Position numbers and translations under genes: made by a program. DNA of 64,000 nucleotides from Allacma fusca (Eukaryota; Arthropoda; Collembola; Symphypleona; Sminthuridae), in NCBI GenBank assembly GCA_947179485.1, contig OX359250.1:2191661-2255660 (forward strand). Reading direction: 5' to 3'. Positions 34,901 through 45,892 of this stretch are shown here, piece by piece. The stretch's first letter is position 1. Each line of letters begins with the position of its first letter. The notes beneath the pieces were generated by a model. It made no database searches. It had not been told where the DNA came from and was given only the letters and a program-made list of their open reading frames with translations.

Positions 34901-37900
34901 TAGAAATATGATAGTTTTTTTTTATGTTTTTTTCCACAATGTACAGAAACGTGAGAAAAACAGGAGTGCAGATTAGTAAACACAGCTTCCGTCCTCAAAT
35001 TGCCTTTGTAAGCTGAAAAGTTAAGAGCCAACACTAATAACTGTAAGCATCCGTTGGCCAAATTACAAACCACACTTTATTATTGTTCCTTATGAGTTAA
35101 GTTTTCTCAAGCAATATACCATACACGTAACCTTATTAGCTTGGAGCTCTTCGTAGCCTCTAAAAATTATAAGCCAGGGGTACTATTTTTTAAGCACATT
35201 TTACCCAGTCAGAGAATTCGCCTTTATAAATTATTTACACAAAAAACTTTACCCCTTCTGGCAATCAGCCTGAATCGAACCACTTGCTTTCTAGTACGTA
35301 ATTTGTTCTACCATCCTTCATCCTTAAATACAAGTACGCTATTTTATAATACTAAAGACAACAAATTCTTATAAATCAGAATTGACTGAAGAAGGTTTGT
35401 ACCTTCCCGTGTTTCTTGAATACGCGCTGATTTACCACTTTTTACCCTAATTTATCTCAGCTTGACAACTTTTTTTTTTACTGTAACCGTCTGATTTCAC
35501 GTGTGGACTTACATGATGTCTGCAGATCAAACTTATGACCAATATATAAGGTAACGGAAAAATTGGCACAGCAAATTAAATTGTACATATGTGCAATGAA
35601 CCTTCACATTAGCACACTTTAATAAATGTGAAAACTGCAGACGTACTTTCAATGGTGCAGTCAAAATCCGGTTTCAGTTTAGAAATCCACTGATTGATAG
35701 ATAATAATTGAAGAGGCTGTCCCTGCGTTCAGTCGATTTAGCAGATAACTACTAATTGTAATTATCATACTTTTCTTATTTGTAAAAAATAAAATATAGA
35801 CTCACATGCAAATTTCGATCTGAAGAATACATCTATTTAAGTAGGTACGTCCATCCGATGCACAAACTGGGTCGTGCTCGTTGTTACATTTGTGGTCACA
35901 TCTAGAACCACTTGAGCGGGTGCACAAATCAATGTTTACTTCCGTCACACCTGCATTTCCAGAAATATTTAAGCATTTTGAGGCCCACTTGTCGTAAAAA
36001 CAACAATACAAAAACTAGTTTAAAGAGCTGCCGTAATGTAGTAATATTTTCGAGGGTGAATATCGTCATTATTTTTTTCTTGCATTGCTTATTATAACTT
36101 ACTTATTATTACTTGTTTTCCTCCATCGGAAATGCATTTAACCAAATGACACTTTACTTATAGCTTAACTATAATAATTGTATTATTGACAAGAGCCACA
36201 CAACAGGAGAAATATTATTGTGTTGTTAATAAATATAAATCCCAAGAGCAAAAAAATAAAAAATGTAAATAAATAAAATACGTCCTATTATTGATCTTAA
36301 AATTGGCCAATTACTGAATAAAATCATGGGCATAATATGTACCCTATATGAAGTTGTGATTTCCCTAGATTGTACAGTAGCATTGCAGTGGAAACTACCA
36401 AAATCACATTTCCAACAGCTCGAGTTAAACGTAAAAATAATTTGCAAATATTAGTTTTGATCAATTTATAAATACTTTTTCCGTCAAATTTTTATTTAGA
36501 ACAAATTATAACGAGTAAGCTCAGAGAATATGAAAAAACCTCACGCACCGAGAAGTTTTGTATAACAATGTATTGGCAGGCTTTATAATAGGATCTACCT
36601 TTACAGTGTAAGTTAGGTGTATGTACAAGTCTTATGGTGACGAATTACAGCTGTTTCTATTATACATGTACATATGTCGTACAATTTTGACGTCCCTCAC
36701 GATCGTCGCAAAAGGTACTACTTTTAGTTCTAGTATTTAAAATTGTAGATACAAATTGTGATAAAATTGTTTACTTACCTCTTCCACATGTCCTTCTTCT
36801 CATTTCGCATTCATTAGCGTAAATTACACCATCTGATGCGCACACAGGATTGCTGACCTTTTGACACGACCGCGGACAAGAGTAAACATCAGCGCCATCT
36901 ACAATTAAATAATTGTTACTACCATTTTTGACACATACCTCTACAATTAGTCTAGTGCTGACAGAATAATTGAGAATCCTAACAAGTCTTGGTAGAATGT
37001 CGATGATAGCTCTAGTGACTTTTAGTGGCAACTCAGCATTCACACGTATCCTTACTTTGTCACAAATGCCAGAAAGATGAGAAACAAATTAAACTGCTCT
37101 TAGAGCTCCAGGTGCCACCATTCACAGATTACGGCTTATGGGGTGGAAAGTACATGTAATTGACTCTCTCTATCGCCAATCTCCTTATAACGACACTCTC
37201 CCTGGAGCGTCATTATAAGATCCGCCCAATAGTTTTTAAACGCGAAGTTATACCCCTATAACGACACCGGATATAACAACACCTTTTATGACATTACATT
37301 TTCCTCCAGTCTATGTGTATAATAAAATTTTATAATTTCAGCGAATTATTAAACCAACATTTCTCAAGAAACATCAGCTATTTGAGACATAATGCTAAAA
37401 AGCTTTATTTTTTAAAGATTCTGTTGAAAGCCTTACAACGACATTCCTTTATAAGGACTTGTTCCCTGCATTAGTGTGTAGTTATGAGGAGAGTAGACTG
37501 CACGCCTGTATTTGTGTCATCGAGTTTTTACCACTCCAAACAAGTTCTACAATTTTGAAAAAATAATTATAATTGACTGACTTCTTAATGGCGTTTAATT
37601 CTTTTGGATCTGAAATTTGATGTATCTGATGGAAGAGATCATTTATCCTTATTATCTGAGTATCAACAACAATTACTTGGCAAGCAGTAGGAGTCGCCTC
37701 AACAAACGTTTTATTGTAATTTAAAACATAATTTTGATGTTTCTTGCCTTAAAAAAACCATGCAATTCGTTGCAATTATCTACTTACTGTTGTAGATGTT
37801 GTCCCCTTTGAGAAATTGTAAGAGATTCAATCTAGACCCAAAACGTAAATAGTATGTAGAAATTGCACAGCAAAATCGTAAACAAAGTAGAGGTAGGCAA

Positions 37901-40189
37901 AAGTTTACTGGAAGTAGCACAAATGCAAACATACAGACACGTAAGGTTCGACGCAGACATGCACCCATTCATTAATACAGGGCAGGGTACCCTCGTTAAA
38001 GACCAATTTTCCTTCTTATAGCGATACTCTTATAAAGAAGGTGCACTGTATCAGTTCAATGCAGGTCAGTGCCAGGCATTGAAGCAATGTAACAACGAAT
38101 TGGAAAGACTGACCATGTATTTAACCTCACCTCAGTCACGAACATAAAAACTAACTGACAAGTAAAGTCAAATGTCAATTGGAAAACATGGGTCAGTTAT
38201 GGCAATTTACTGCGTTTTGTTACTTTAGTAATTAATAGGCTTTTCAAAGAAAGCCGGAAGAGAATCCATACCAGAATCAATTAAGCTTCACATCAAATCA
38301 ATGGAAAATAAAGCCACTCTTAATTAGACCGCTTTTGCAGATTATTCATACTGAGACCTTCAGAGATTTTGTTAGTAGGAGAATCAGTTGTCATTCAGTA
38401 AACTTTGCCTGGGAATCAAAAATGTATACACTCTGAAGAGAAAACCATATAAAACTGGATTATAAACTCAATGCAATGAGGTGAGTGTGTATAGTAAATA
38501 GTAATCCTCATTTTCATATGCAAATATGTAAACATTTGTAATGGAACCTATAACCTATTGGATTTACAGATCTGTACAACTGTACAAGCGAGTGATCATA
38601 CACTTGTGCATAGATGTTTCAGTGTGTTGCAGAGATGCTCTGTGCAGGCTGATTATATTTTACATTAAAACAGTACAACTCAGAATCAGCTTTACGAGAT
38701 GTGTACAGACCTAATGTCAGATTGTTTGCCACAAGCAAGCGCAAAATTGATAAAAGAGCTGCAAAGGTAACTCCGGATGGAGGCCTGAAAATGCACGTAC
38801 TAAAGAAGCAGTATAACCACAGCCATCACAAACGTAGATTTTTTCCATGAGTTTGAATGTCCGAAACCTGAACTGGGTCTAGTTTATGTATACTTTACAG
38901 TCTTCACTCCTTGACGCCAACATACAGATACATGTAGGTGAATTTTGTTTCGTGGATGATGACAAATAATGACGTACATAGTTTTTGGAAGAGTATTTAA
39001 AAATCCTCAAGATTTACTTGCATGATGCTGAAATATTTGCATTGATTTGGTTTCTCCATAAGATCGTAAAAATAATTTACCTTTAAGTTTACTTCCCTAC
39101 TCATCCTATTTTATTCAACTCATTGTCGCTGTGAAAGAACGAACTTAAATGACCTAGAGCACAGTAAGAGTATTTAGCTCCTCACAGTACACGGTACTTG
39201 AGGTTTATAACGGCATTTCTGAGTCACCTGTGGATATCACAGGAAATTTCGTCATCCTCTAAATGTACGGAGTGGTAAAAAGCACTTTTCAACCGTATTA
39301 ACAACTTGTGCAAATAAAAACAGTAATTTTCCCTTATTTAGTTCCGACAATCCAATGTGAGTATACGTAAAAACATTTATACAGCCTAACAAGAAGTCAA
39401 CAACCCCATTTAGTAAGTCTGAGCCCCCTAATTCTTCAACTCCAATCTTATTGTAAGCAAAAGTTTATATTTACCAAGTGTTATCACAAACAACAAATAT
39501 CTTAACTTGTCATACGTTACTAAAGCTCAACGTGAAACATATGTACATGAGTATTAAATATGTCTCACTGTGATCAAAAATCGAAACACCGATTAAAAAA
39601 AACATTTTACGTAACATGAGTTAATTTCCATCTGTGTGCTTCCAATCTGAAGTAAAATACAAATTTCAGTAACCTTGACTATTTACCTGGGCTAGGAGAT
39701 TAAAGTTTGTACAGTCAAAGTGCTCTACACGACAAAACAAAATAGAAATATCTAATACCCACGCGGCTTTATATGCAAATATCCGTAAATTTTGTTCCCA
39801 TGAACTGCATAAAATTTCAGAATTAATATTTGCCAAATTGTCAAGAGCAACTCAAATATTCACCAAGGGTCAAACTTTATGCACGTTAAGTACAAGTTGT
39901 GGAAATTTTCTGCATTCTCCTGTAAGTCTAGTACAAGGCCGTCTCAGAAGGACCTTCATGCCATTAAGTGCTATAAATAGTTTAAAATATTTTGCTGTAC
40001 TGTAGTTCACACGTCTCGCTCATTGTGTCATAAATCATGGAAATATTATGGACTTTTAAGAAATGTGCTCCAGTTTTGTTGAAGAGCTTGAGGCTGACTA
40101 GAAGATGAATAGGGATTAGTAGAATTGAACTCACCTAAAATTTGCGCGAGTGACAAGAGAATCAGGAGAGTAAAACCAGGTATTTCCAT
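25930..40189 (-). CDS. Secreted nine-Kazal-domain serine protease inhibitor (eleven coding exons)
   Basis: The coding exons are 40189-40135, 36898-36779, 35950-35806, 32845-32684, 30098-29955, 29065-28901, 27241-27083, 26704-26573, 26494-26318, 26240-26075 and 25995-25930. They sum to 1491 bases, exactly 497 codons, with every phase compatible, giving 496 residues. [18 protein letters not shown] is a signal peptide; the Met at 40210 would extend it by seven residues. Nine Kazal domains follow with the agrin/follistatin-type spacing C-x3-5-C-x7-10-C-x10-C-x6-C-x11-14-C and the hallmark CGSDGxxYxxxC. No other domain or membrane anchor is present. Kazal domains block serine proteases by offering the residue two after the second Cys (P1). 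The predicted P1 residues are K, N, Y, R, H, T, D, N and A, so only domains 1 and 4 look trypsin-directed. All introns but the last are GT-AG. Related proteins act in haemolymph, gut or egg protection; the actual target here is unknown. Confidence 0.92.
26075..26240 (-). CDS. Kazal gene exon 10: end of domain 8, domain 9
   Basis: Acceptor TTACAG. Encodes [27 protein letters not shown] and [19 protein letters not shown]1 is Ala. It ends RSRSL before a GCAAGT donor (26074-26069), a GC-type site. Without splicing there, translation would stop 6 codons later and the domain would lack its sixth Cys. Confidence 0.85.
26318..26494 (-). CDS. Kazal gene exon 9: second half of domain 7, domain 8
   Basis: Acceptor TTTCAG, donor GTGAGT. 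Starts [10 protein letters not shown], then [19 protein letters not shown] and [21 protein letters not shown]1 is Asn. Confidence 0.92.
26573..26704 (-). CDS. Kazal gene exon 8: end of domain 6, first half of domain 7
   Basis: Acceptor GTACAG, donor GTGACC. Encodes [30 protein letters not shown] and GSDGNVYR. This is the one place where the intron falls between the third and fourth cysteines. P1 is Asp. Confidence 0.9.
27083..27241 (-). CDS. Kazal gene exon 7: end of domain 5, domain 6
   Basis: Acceptor TTGAAG, the least certain of the set, and donor GTTAGA. Encodes [12 protein letters not shown], then [16 protein letters not shown] and [18 protein letters not shown]. The fifth-to-sixth Cys gap of domain 5 is 14, longer than the usual 11. 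P1 is Thr. Confidence 0.87.
27655..27897 (-). repeat. Fragment of the GGGTGTTTCA repeat family (Kazal gene intron 6)
   Basis: The minus strand reads GGGTGTTTCAAAACGTTTG at 27895, followed by CCCCCGTTGTC, like other copies of the family. Only one arm is recognisable. Confidence 0.45.
28901..29065 (-). CDS. Kazal gene exon 6: end of domain 4, domain 5
   Basis: Acceptor ATTTAG, donor GTAATA. It lacks a Met and would be missed by an ATG-based scan, but it is open in the needed phase: [12 protein letters not shown], then [18 protein letters not shown] and [19 protein letters not shown]1 is His. Confidence 0.88.
29150..29870. repeat. Long-arm inverted repeat (Kazal gene intron 5)
   Basis: GAGTCACTCCCCCATTTGG at 29157 is matched in inverse by GTGAGTCACTCCCTTATAGG near 29822. 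Inside, GGTTATCCGGTCAAGAAACG (29271) is matched in inverse by TTTCTTGACCGGATAGCC (29722). Arms are about 130-150 bp. Structurally it belongs with the GGGTGTTTCA family. Confidence 0.75.
29955..30098 (-). CDS. Kazal gene exon 5: end of domain 3, domain 4
   Basis: Acceptor TTTTAG, donor GTAAGC. Encodes [20 protein letters not shown] and [20 protein letters not shown]1 is Arg. The linker RCQTTKHC recurs exactly in domain 8, suggesting an internal duplication. Confidence 0.92.
31489..32045. mobile_element. hAT MITE rich in CCTTCC/GGAAGG motifs (Kazal gene intron 4)
   Basis: The ends CAGAGATGCGCA and TGCGCATCTCTG are exactly inverted and flanked by GTACTATG at 31481-31488 and 32046-32053. The 557-bp body contains dozens of GCCTTCCTTCAAG-type motifs on both sides. 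Partial relatives occur at 33940-34030 and 51479-51550. Confidence 0.94.
32684..32845 (-). CDS. Kazal gene exon 4: end of domain 2, domain 3
   Basis: Acceptor TTACAG, donor GTATGT. Encodes [11 protein letters not shown], then [17 protein letters not shown] and [18 protein letters not shown]. The second-to-third Cys gap is nine rather than seven. P1 is Tyr, chymotrypsin-like. Confidence 0.92.
33365..34030. repeat. GGGTGTTTCA-family copy and adjacent CCTTCC fragment (Kazal gene intron 3)
   Basis: The arm CCCCTAGACCACATAAGGG near 33385 faces CCCTGTACC/CCTAGCCCATATAAGAG (minus strand, 33925-33880). Immediately to the right, GCCTTCAAAGAAGGCTTCC (33953 on) is a fragment of the 31489-32045 type. 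Confidence 0.6.
34040..35805 (-). other. Kazal gene intron 3, unannotated part
   Basis: AT-rich intronic DNA. A short GC-rich hairpin (GTCGCCCGAGGGGCGA) lies at about 34045. No exon or repeat boundary recognised. Confidence 0.5.
35806..35950 (-). CDS. Kazal gene exon 3: end of domain 1, domain 2
   Basis: Acceptor ATGCAG, donor GTGAGT; phase 1 in and 2 out. Contains [19 protein letters not shown] and [12 protein letters not shown]1 is Asn, not a common choice for a tight inhibitor. Confidence 0.92.
36779..36898 (-). CDS. Kazal gene exon 2: domain 1
   Basis: Acceptor TTGTAG, donor GTAAGT, phase 1 both sides. Encodes [14 protein letters not shown] then [19 protein letters not shown]1 is Lys, typical of trypsin inhibitors. 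The sixth Cys (IDLC) comes from exon 3. Confidence 0.92.
37160..37500. repeat. Degenerate pogo-like element (Kazal gene intron 1)
   Basis: Repeated TTATAACGACAC and TATAACAACACC motifs lie between a GACTCTCTCTAT left edge and a right edge whose inverse reads CAGTCTACTCTCCTCAT. The pattern is that of the 6767-6938 element, heavily mutated. Confidence 0.5.
37788..37968 (-). other. Possible alternative first exon of the Kazal gene
   Basis: An open frame of 60 codons starts [19 protein letters not shown] (hydrophobic, signal-anchor-like, Cys-rich). It ends at GTAAGT in phase 1, the phase needed to join exon 2 at 36898. It lies within intron 1. Chance phase agreement is one in three, so this is only a candidate. 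Confidence 0.3.
37978..38048. mobile_element. Minimal pogo-like MITE, 71 bp (Kazal gene intron 1)
   Basis: The ends CAGGGCAGGGTACCCTC and (inverse) CAGTGCACCTTCTTTATAAG are flanked by TA on both sides, with a central TATAGCGATACTCTTATAAAG. It lies just upstream of the candidate alternative exon. Confidence 0.55.
38060..40134 (-). other. Kazal gene intron 1, 5' part
   Basis: AT-rich intronic sequence without recognised repeats or exons; it could hold regulatory sites, but none can be named from sequence. Confidence 0.5.
40135..40189 (-). CDS. Kazal gene exon 1 (signal peptide)
   Basis: Encodes the 18-residue hydrophobic leader and ends in phase 1 before a perfect donor GTGAGT (40134-40129). 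An in-frame Met at 40210 is an alternative start. Confidence 0.8.
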
Positions 40190-41430
40190 TGCGGTCAATC
40201 TCCTCAGCATTATTATCACTTTATTTTGTTTGTACGCCGTGTGTGGCTCTTCCACTCTGATTAGCTTTGCGAAGGTCACGGTTTACTTTATTTTCACTCA
40301 TAAAAGCAATTAGAGCATTTGTTGAAGTTCTCTTTAACTCTCAAACTGCGTCAGCAACTGATTGGAAATGAATGTAGTGGTAGTGTATGTTATTGCGTGA
40401 CACTGCAAATGCAAAACTCTTCTGTATCGGGCAAACCAGGCAGAGCTGAAGAAAAAAAATAAAAATATGAGAAAAAGAAGACAAGTATTGACCTATACAC
40501 GGGCTGTCATTGCATTGTTTTGTACAAAGTATAAAAAGTAAACCAAACCAAAGGTCCATAAGTATAGAAATAATCTTTTGTTACATCTATTTTGTTGTAT
40601 GTTGTAAGTAAATGTGGAGGGGAAGTGCAAGAGCACATGTGTTACATATGTAGGGGTAAATGAATATATAACAATGGTATTTTATTGACCTACCTAAACT
40701 CCTCTTCTCAACATTCACTCTTCGCTAAAACTCCTGACATTGTAACATAAATACTTCACTCTTCTCTCCTGTCCTTACGTAGATACATGCTCTTCGTAGG
40801 TGTTGTTCTTAAGTGTCAATCTCGTTTGGGCCAAGCATTCATTGGATATATTCAGAACACTCTATTCTTATGCATATGTCTATTCCTGCCAAGGAGCCCT
40901 CACTGGGAAAGTAACTCAATTTAAAGGTCAGTCCGACCATAATATTCCATTATTTTCCTCACTTCTTGTTGGGAATAATATAAATTTTTATGTTCTGGTT
41001 ATTCCTCAAGTCAGAGAACAGGAAAATGTTTCAATCAATAATATATTGTTATTCTTTTCTTTTTATAGTCATAAAATAAATTGCTAGCAGAACCTTGTTA
41101 AGGTCAATATCTTAAAGCAAAGTAGAATATTTCCCTGTTTTTTCAGTTTTTATAAGATGCTTTGGTCGACTGACGTGCAGGTTTCTAATACTCCCAACTC
41201 CCACAGATCAACAATTTACACACCCTTTGTCACATGTAGACATGGCTATTAAGTCAACTACCAGTAATTATATGAGGACTCTTCCAGTTTCTGTCCTACA
41301 CATATTTCCTCAAGGAATTGTTCCTGCACCACTAGAACAGTAATATTTACATGCACTACAAATATTTCATATTTTTTATAAGGTACAACAAAAATTGGAA
41401 TTATTAACTACCTCAACACCCTAATTAAGG
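40190..41430. other. Upstream flank of the Kazal gene
   Basis: The presumed 5' UTR and promoter are at the left end, read on the minus strand. I find no TATA box within 60 bases of the start. The open frames on both strands are short and show no family resemblance. Confidence 0.4.
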
Positions 41431-41433
41431 TCA

Positions 41434-42361
41434 GGGTGTTTCGTACTCTTTTTCTACCCCTGCCCATTGTAACCAGCTGTAGCCAAGATTATGTATTTCC
41501 CTGTATAAACTACGTTTCAAGCAAATGTTAAGGGCTTTCCAAAATGCACCAGAAAAACCGCGCTAAAATGCATACGATAAATTTAGGAACATGAGGCAAC
41601 AATTTGAAGCTAGGTTAGACCCAAAGTGGGTCATGAGCTTTATAAAACCCAAAACTACAAAAAGGAAAGAAATACGTTCCATCATACCGATTCTTTAAGC
41701 TTTATTTTACTTTCAACCATTTGATAAACTGTTGACCTCAACAAGTAATGATACAAGTGCAAAATGTGAATTTTTAATCATTTGAATTTAATGGTTGTTT
41801 AACACAAGCGTAATTTTAGCATTAGGAGTGATAGGAAGTCATAATTTCAACTCGTTAAGAGAAGATCGGTAAGAAAGCTTTTGCCACTACTCTAGCCAGT
41901 ATGATTATCGCAATGACTTGTTCAGGTAAAACGTTCACCAAATGCTTAAAAATAAAACAATCCTGACAAAAGTAACAAAATGAAGGCATGAATGAAAAAT
42001 ATTTGAATCTCATTAACCATCTTCGGGCAAACCTGACCTAACTTTGTTGCCTACTGTACCGAAAGTATTTAATGTTTGTTTTTTTGGACAGCCGTTCACA
42101 ATTGCAACAAACTAACATCACATCTTTCCAAATTTTGAAATTCGTGCAAACAGTTTTAGATTTTCAAAATTTACATTTTGAAAAAACCATTTCCGACTTT
42201 ACTCAACTTTATTGACCGCTGTATCAAGAAATTTTGAGCTTGCGGGATGGAACTTGAAACACATTTTGAAAGATCAATAAAAGATTTGCTGAAACATGAG
42301 GGAATTGAAAACCTTTCATCACATTTGTTTATAACGGCTAAGGAATGAAACACCTGGCGTG
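41434..42361. repeat. GGGTGTTTCA-family element with both ends
   Basis: CAGGGTGTTTCGTACTC at the left and the inverse of GAATGAAACACCTG at the right face each other over 928 bp. The right arm contains CAAATCTTTTATTGATCTTTC then GTTTCAAGTTCC (minus strand), as in other copies. Target duplication not clear. Confidence 0.6.
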
Positions 42362-42364
42362 TAC

Positions 42365-45300
42365 AATTTAAAGCATTATAACCACAGCGGCTAAAACTGA
42401 CCGATGAGTGGTAGGAGAAGTTAAAAATAACGATATCGTCCTATGAATGACTTTTATATGGGCGTAAACAGGCGTCTAAACGCCTGAATTTAGTGCTACG
42501 AGTAGAGTTTTAACAAAACTTTGCACAAACCAACAATTACAAGTTTAAAAAATGTTTCTAGAATTGTACTATGTACGGTTCTGAATTATTAAAAATTGTA
42601 ATAACATGAGGTCTTGAAAATTGAATAAAACAGCGGAAGAGGGAAACGATCCCGGCGTTACTGAAAATGTGGAAAGCGAAAGTTAAAAATCAATCATCAT
42701 AATCTTGATTAACTTTCAAACTGTTGCTTATTAAAAGCGCAAATCCTAATTAACCTAATTCGTAAAAGATGTTGCGCATTAATATTAATTACACATATAA
42801 ATCAATAATAATTACTTAGAGATCACCACGATGTCAACATGGAAAGTTTATATTTCTTATAATATTAATACGTTGACTAAAGAAAAAAATGATGTAGCTG
42901 CCGAAGACATGAGCATAAAACGGTGTATTTGAACTTTCGTCATAATACTGAAACAAGTTTTCATACATTTACACTGGTTTTCAAAGTTTTGTCCCCGCTT
43001 TTTTATTAAAACTGAAAATATTGACGAACTTCTAAACCAAAAGTTAGCCCACCATGCCGGTCTAGTACTTGTGGAATTTCCACTGAATTCAGTAAATTCT
43101 CTGCAATTTACAAAACATTGCGTCAGAAATTCATTTTTATTTTCAAAATCAAGCCGAGCTGGGTTCAAGACTTCTAGAAAACTAATTTGGGGGGCCATCT
43201 AAAATTTCAGAAAATTGTAATAACTTGACTGGGGTGTCCCCAACTCGATCTTTAATTTTTTATTTAAAATGCATTTTATTAGAAAATCTACAATACAAAT
43301 TAGTGAATCGTTTCGAAATCCTAATAAAAATTTTGACAAGTATCATAAATATGGAATTTCCCCCGAAATTTTAATATTATTTTCCTTCAAAAGCGAATCC
43401 TTTCAGACCCCGAATCCCCCCACGACAAATTGCTACATCAGAATTTCCAAATTTATGAACACTTTTCCATTCAATATGTGAATTATTGTCCCTTAATTTG
43501 GTGAAATTAAAATATTTGTTGTTAAATGTTTGATTATGTTGGTCTGTATGCCACACTTATTATTAATCATTACTCAGAAAGATACGGTTAGAATCAAATT
43601 AATTATTACGATTGACAAGATGTTAAGAAAGACGAACTTCAAAAGTACATTACAAAATATTATATTTTTGATTGTTTAAAAAAATGTATGTTTTGTAAGT
43701 CTGGTTTTATTGAAAACTTTTCAAGTAAATTAATTAAACTGAAAAAAATAGTTGCTGACTGTAAGAGATGAATTCATTGTAACCCAACTCGTGAGTCACA
43801 ATCAAGTCTCAATAAAAGTGAATATCAATAACGTCAAAGCTCTGTTAGCTTACGTGTTACAGGAGGAAAATTAAACAAAGACCTTTGTCTAAACCGTTAG
43901 GGGTCTCATGCAAGATTTCATGTGGACTGCCAGAGTGGCTTTCATCCTGTAAAACTAGTTCATTTTCCATAGCATTTCAGTGGTGCAGGTTGCTCAAACC
44001 CTTTTGCCCCCCCCCCGATCCCTTCAGGATCTACGCATATTGAACAAATGTTGACGGTATATTTTTGTACATAATTTTATTACGGATCCACTACTATTTT
44101 GTCAAAGCAATCCGTTCAAAATAATTACAGAAGTTATGAGTTTCTAAGCTAAGTCAAAAATAAGAGAAGTTACTGAGGAGGAGCAACTTTTCCTCCACCT
44201 CTCCGTGATTCGGAGGCTGTGTGATGATGATGTGTTTCATTTCACCCCACGAGCTATTACGTAATCACGAACTGAGGTAGACTTCCTGTGGCGGTCCTGA
44301 TCACATGGATTCTTTGCTTATTTGATTCGGTCACCCAACCATCAAATTGAATTGACCAGATGACCAGGCACTTTGAAGAAATTCTTCCGTAGGGTCAGAT
44401 TATTGTTTCAAATTCTTCAGACTTTTTCTCCACCTTTCTGTCAATGAATGAGTATGGGTTATTGAACCTCAGGGACCAAGCAGGGATGGTGGTTATTTTC
44501 GAAATTACATCCTGAGGCCATATCGTTCCATTCCTGAAGAATTCCATAAAATCATTGACCCCAACCTTCTAGAGTCACTTTTCTCCTTGAAAGTGCCCCC
44601 TGCATGAAAGCAATATCAATCCAAAAAAGTCTACCAGAAAACAGAATTGACTTTTTTGGAAATCCGTAATGGCTTGGAAAATCTCCAGATTTAAATTCGC
44701 TTGAACCAATTTGAATGCAACGTCAAGGACTTGTGATTCAGATCCAGCACCGCCGCCCAAATAAGTTGCTTCCATGAAGCAATAATTCAGGTTTCGGAAG
44801 ACTTGGAAATCAGCACTGGTGGATTCCAGAAGCTCCTGCAATCATATTCGTGAAGATTGGACCAAGTTCGGAATACTGCTACGTCTTACTGAATTATTTT
44901 AGTAACTTTTTCTTTGTTGCAGGTCATAGCTTCTTTAATATTATTGCTCACCGATTGCGGATTTATTTTTCCAAACCGTAATAAAAGTCTGTACAAAAAT
45001 AAAATATGCATTCTGCTGTTTAGCATGTTGAAGAACGTGGAGAGCAAAGGTTATTGAACACTTGTACATAGCTATTTGAGGTTTGTTGTAGCAACAACTC
45101 CTAAATGTTGTTGAAAATGGGGAGTATTTCAAAACCTTTGGTGGTCACAGGACTGAAAGAATTCACGCTGATGTAAATGGTGTCAAATCAAGATTTAAGT
45201 AATTACATGGGTTCAAGGGTTCCAGAATTATTCAACAGTCGTTGTTTGGAGGTGGTTGTATACAAAACTTTATTAATTTATACATTTATTAACACATGCA

Positions 45301-45550
45301 TGTGAAACTCCTTTTTCCACCGCAAAAAACTTTCCAAACGCTGAAAATTTGAAAACATGAACGAAACTGTTAAAACCATAAAAATATTAAATTCCTTCGT
45401 TTTATTGCATGACAGTTTCTTCCAGTTTTTAAATTTTGTGTCATATTTTAGCTGGAAAATTGTGGATTCTTTTCTCGAAGGAAGGAATACAAAGAGTCAA
45501 GATTTATTCTCTACGAATAGTTCAAAATATAAAGTTGTCATTTACACAAA
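42365..45550. other. Intergenic, nothing firm
   Basis: AT-rich. The open frame at 42857-43198 (minus) has no family resemblance and overlaps repeat-like AAATTTCAGAAAATT sequence. A run of nine C at about 44010 stands out. No exon or RNA gene seen. Confidence 0.4.
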
Positions 45551-45863
45551 GGAGTTGTGAGGCCGGAGGTTTTTTAATGGAAAATTGGATCATCAGGAAC
45601 CAAATGTTTTAAATATTGTTTTCAAAAGATACAAAGGTAAATACAAGCCATGCGTTAATTATTGTATTATTTTAGTTTTTATTTTCGGTAAGTAATATGC
45701 AACTCCAATGGGGTTCATAATTTTTTGTCAGTGGTTCTCGTTATTATTTTCTCGTTAAACCCACCACGTCTTACATTTTCCTTTCGCGTCTTTCGAATAA
45801 AATATTTAAAATATTTAGTTCCTGAAGATCGATCCAATTAAAAACCTCCGGCCTCACAACTCC
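45551..45863. repeat. Near-perfect 27-bp inverted repeat with 258-bp loop
   Basis: The arms GGAGTTGTGAGGCCGGAGGT (45551 on) and its inverse ending at 45863 match over 24 bp plus flanking T/A. They are unusually GC-rich for this region and could form a stem. Confidence 0.85.
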
Positions 45864-45892
45864 ATGTAATTTTGACTCATAAAGGAAACGGG

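Noticed and set aside
42857..43198. 113-codon minus-strand open frame
   Set aside because: No recognisable motif; sequence grades into repeat-like AAATTTCAG stretches.
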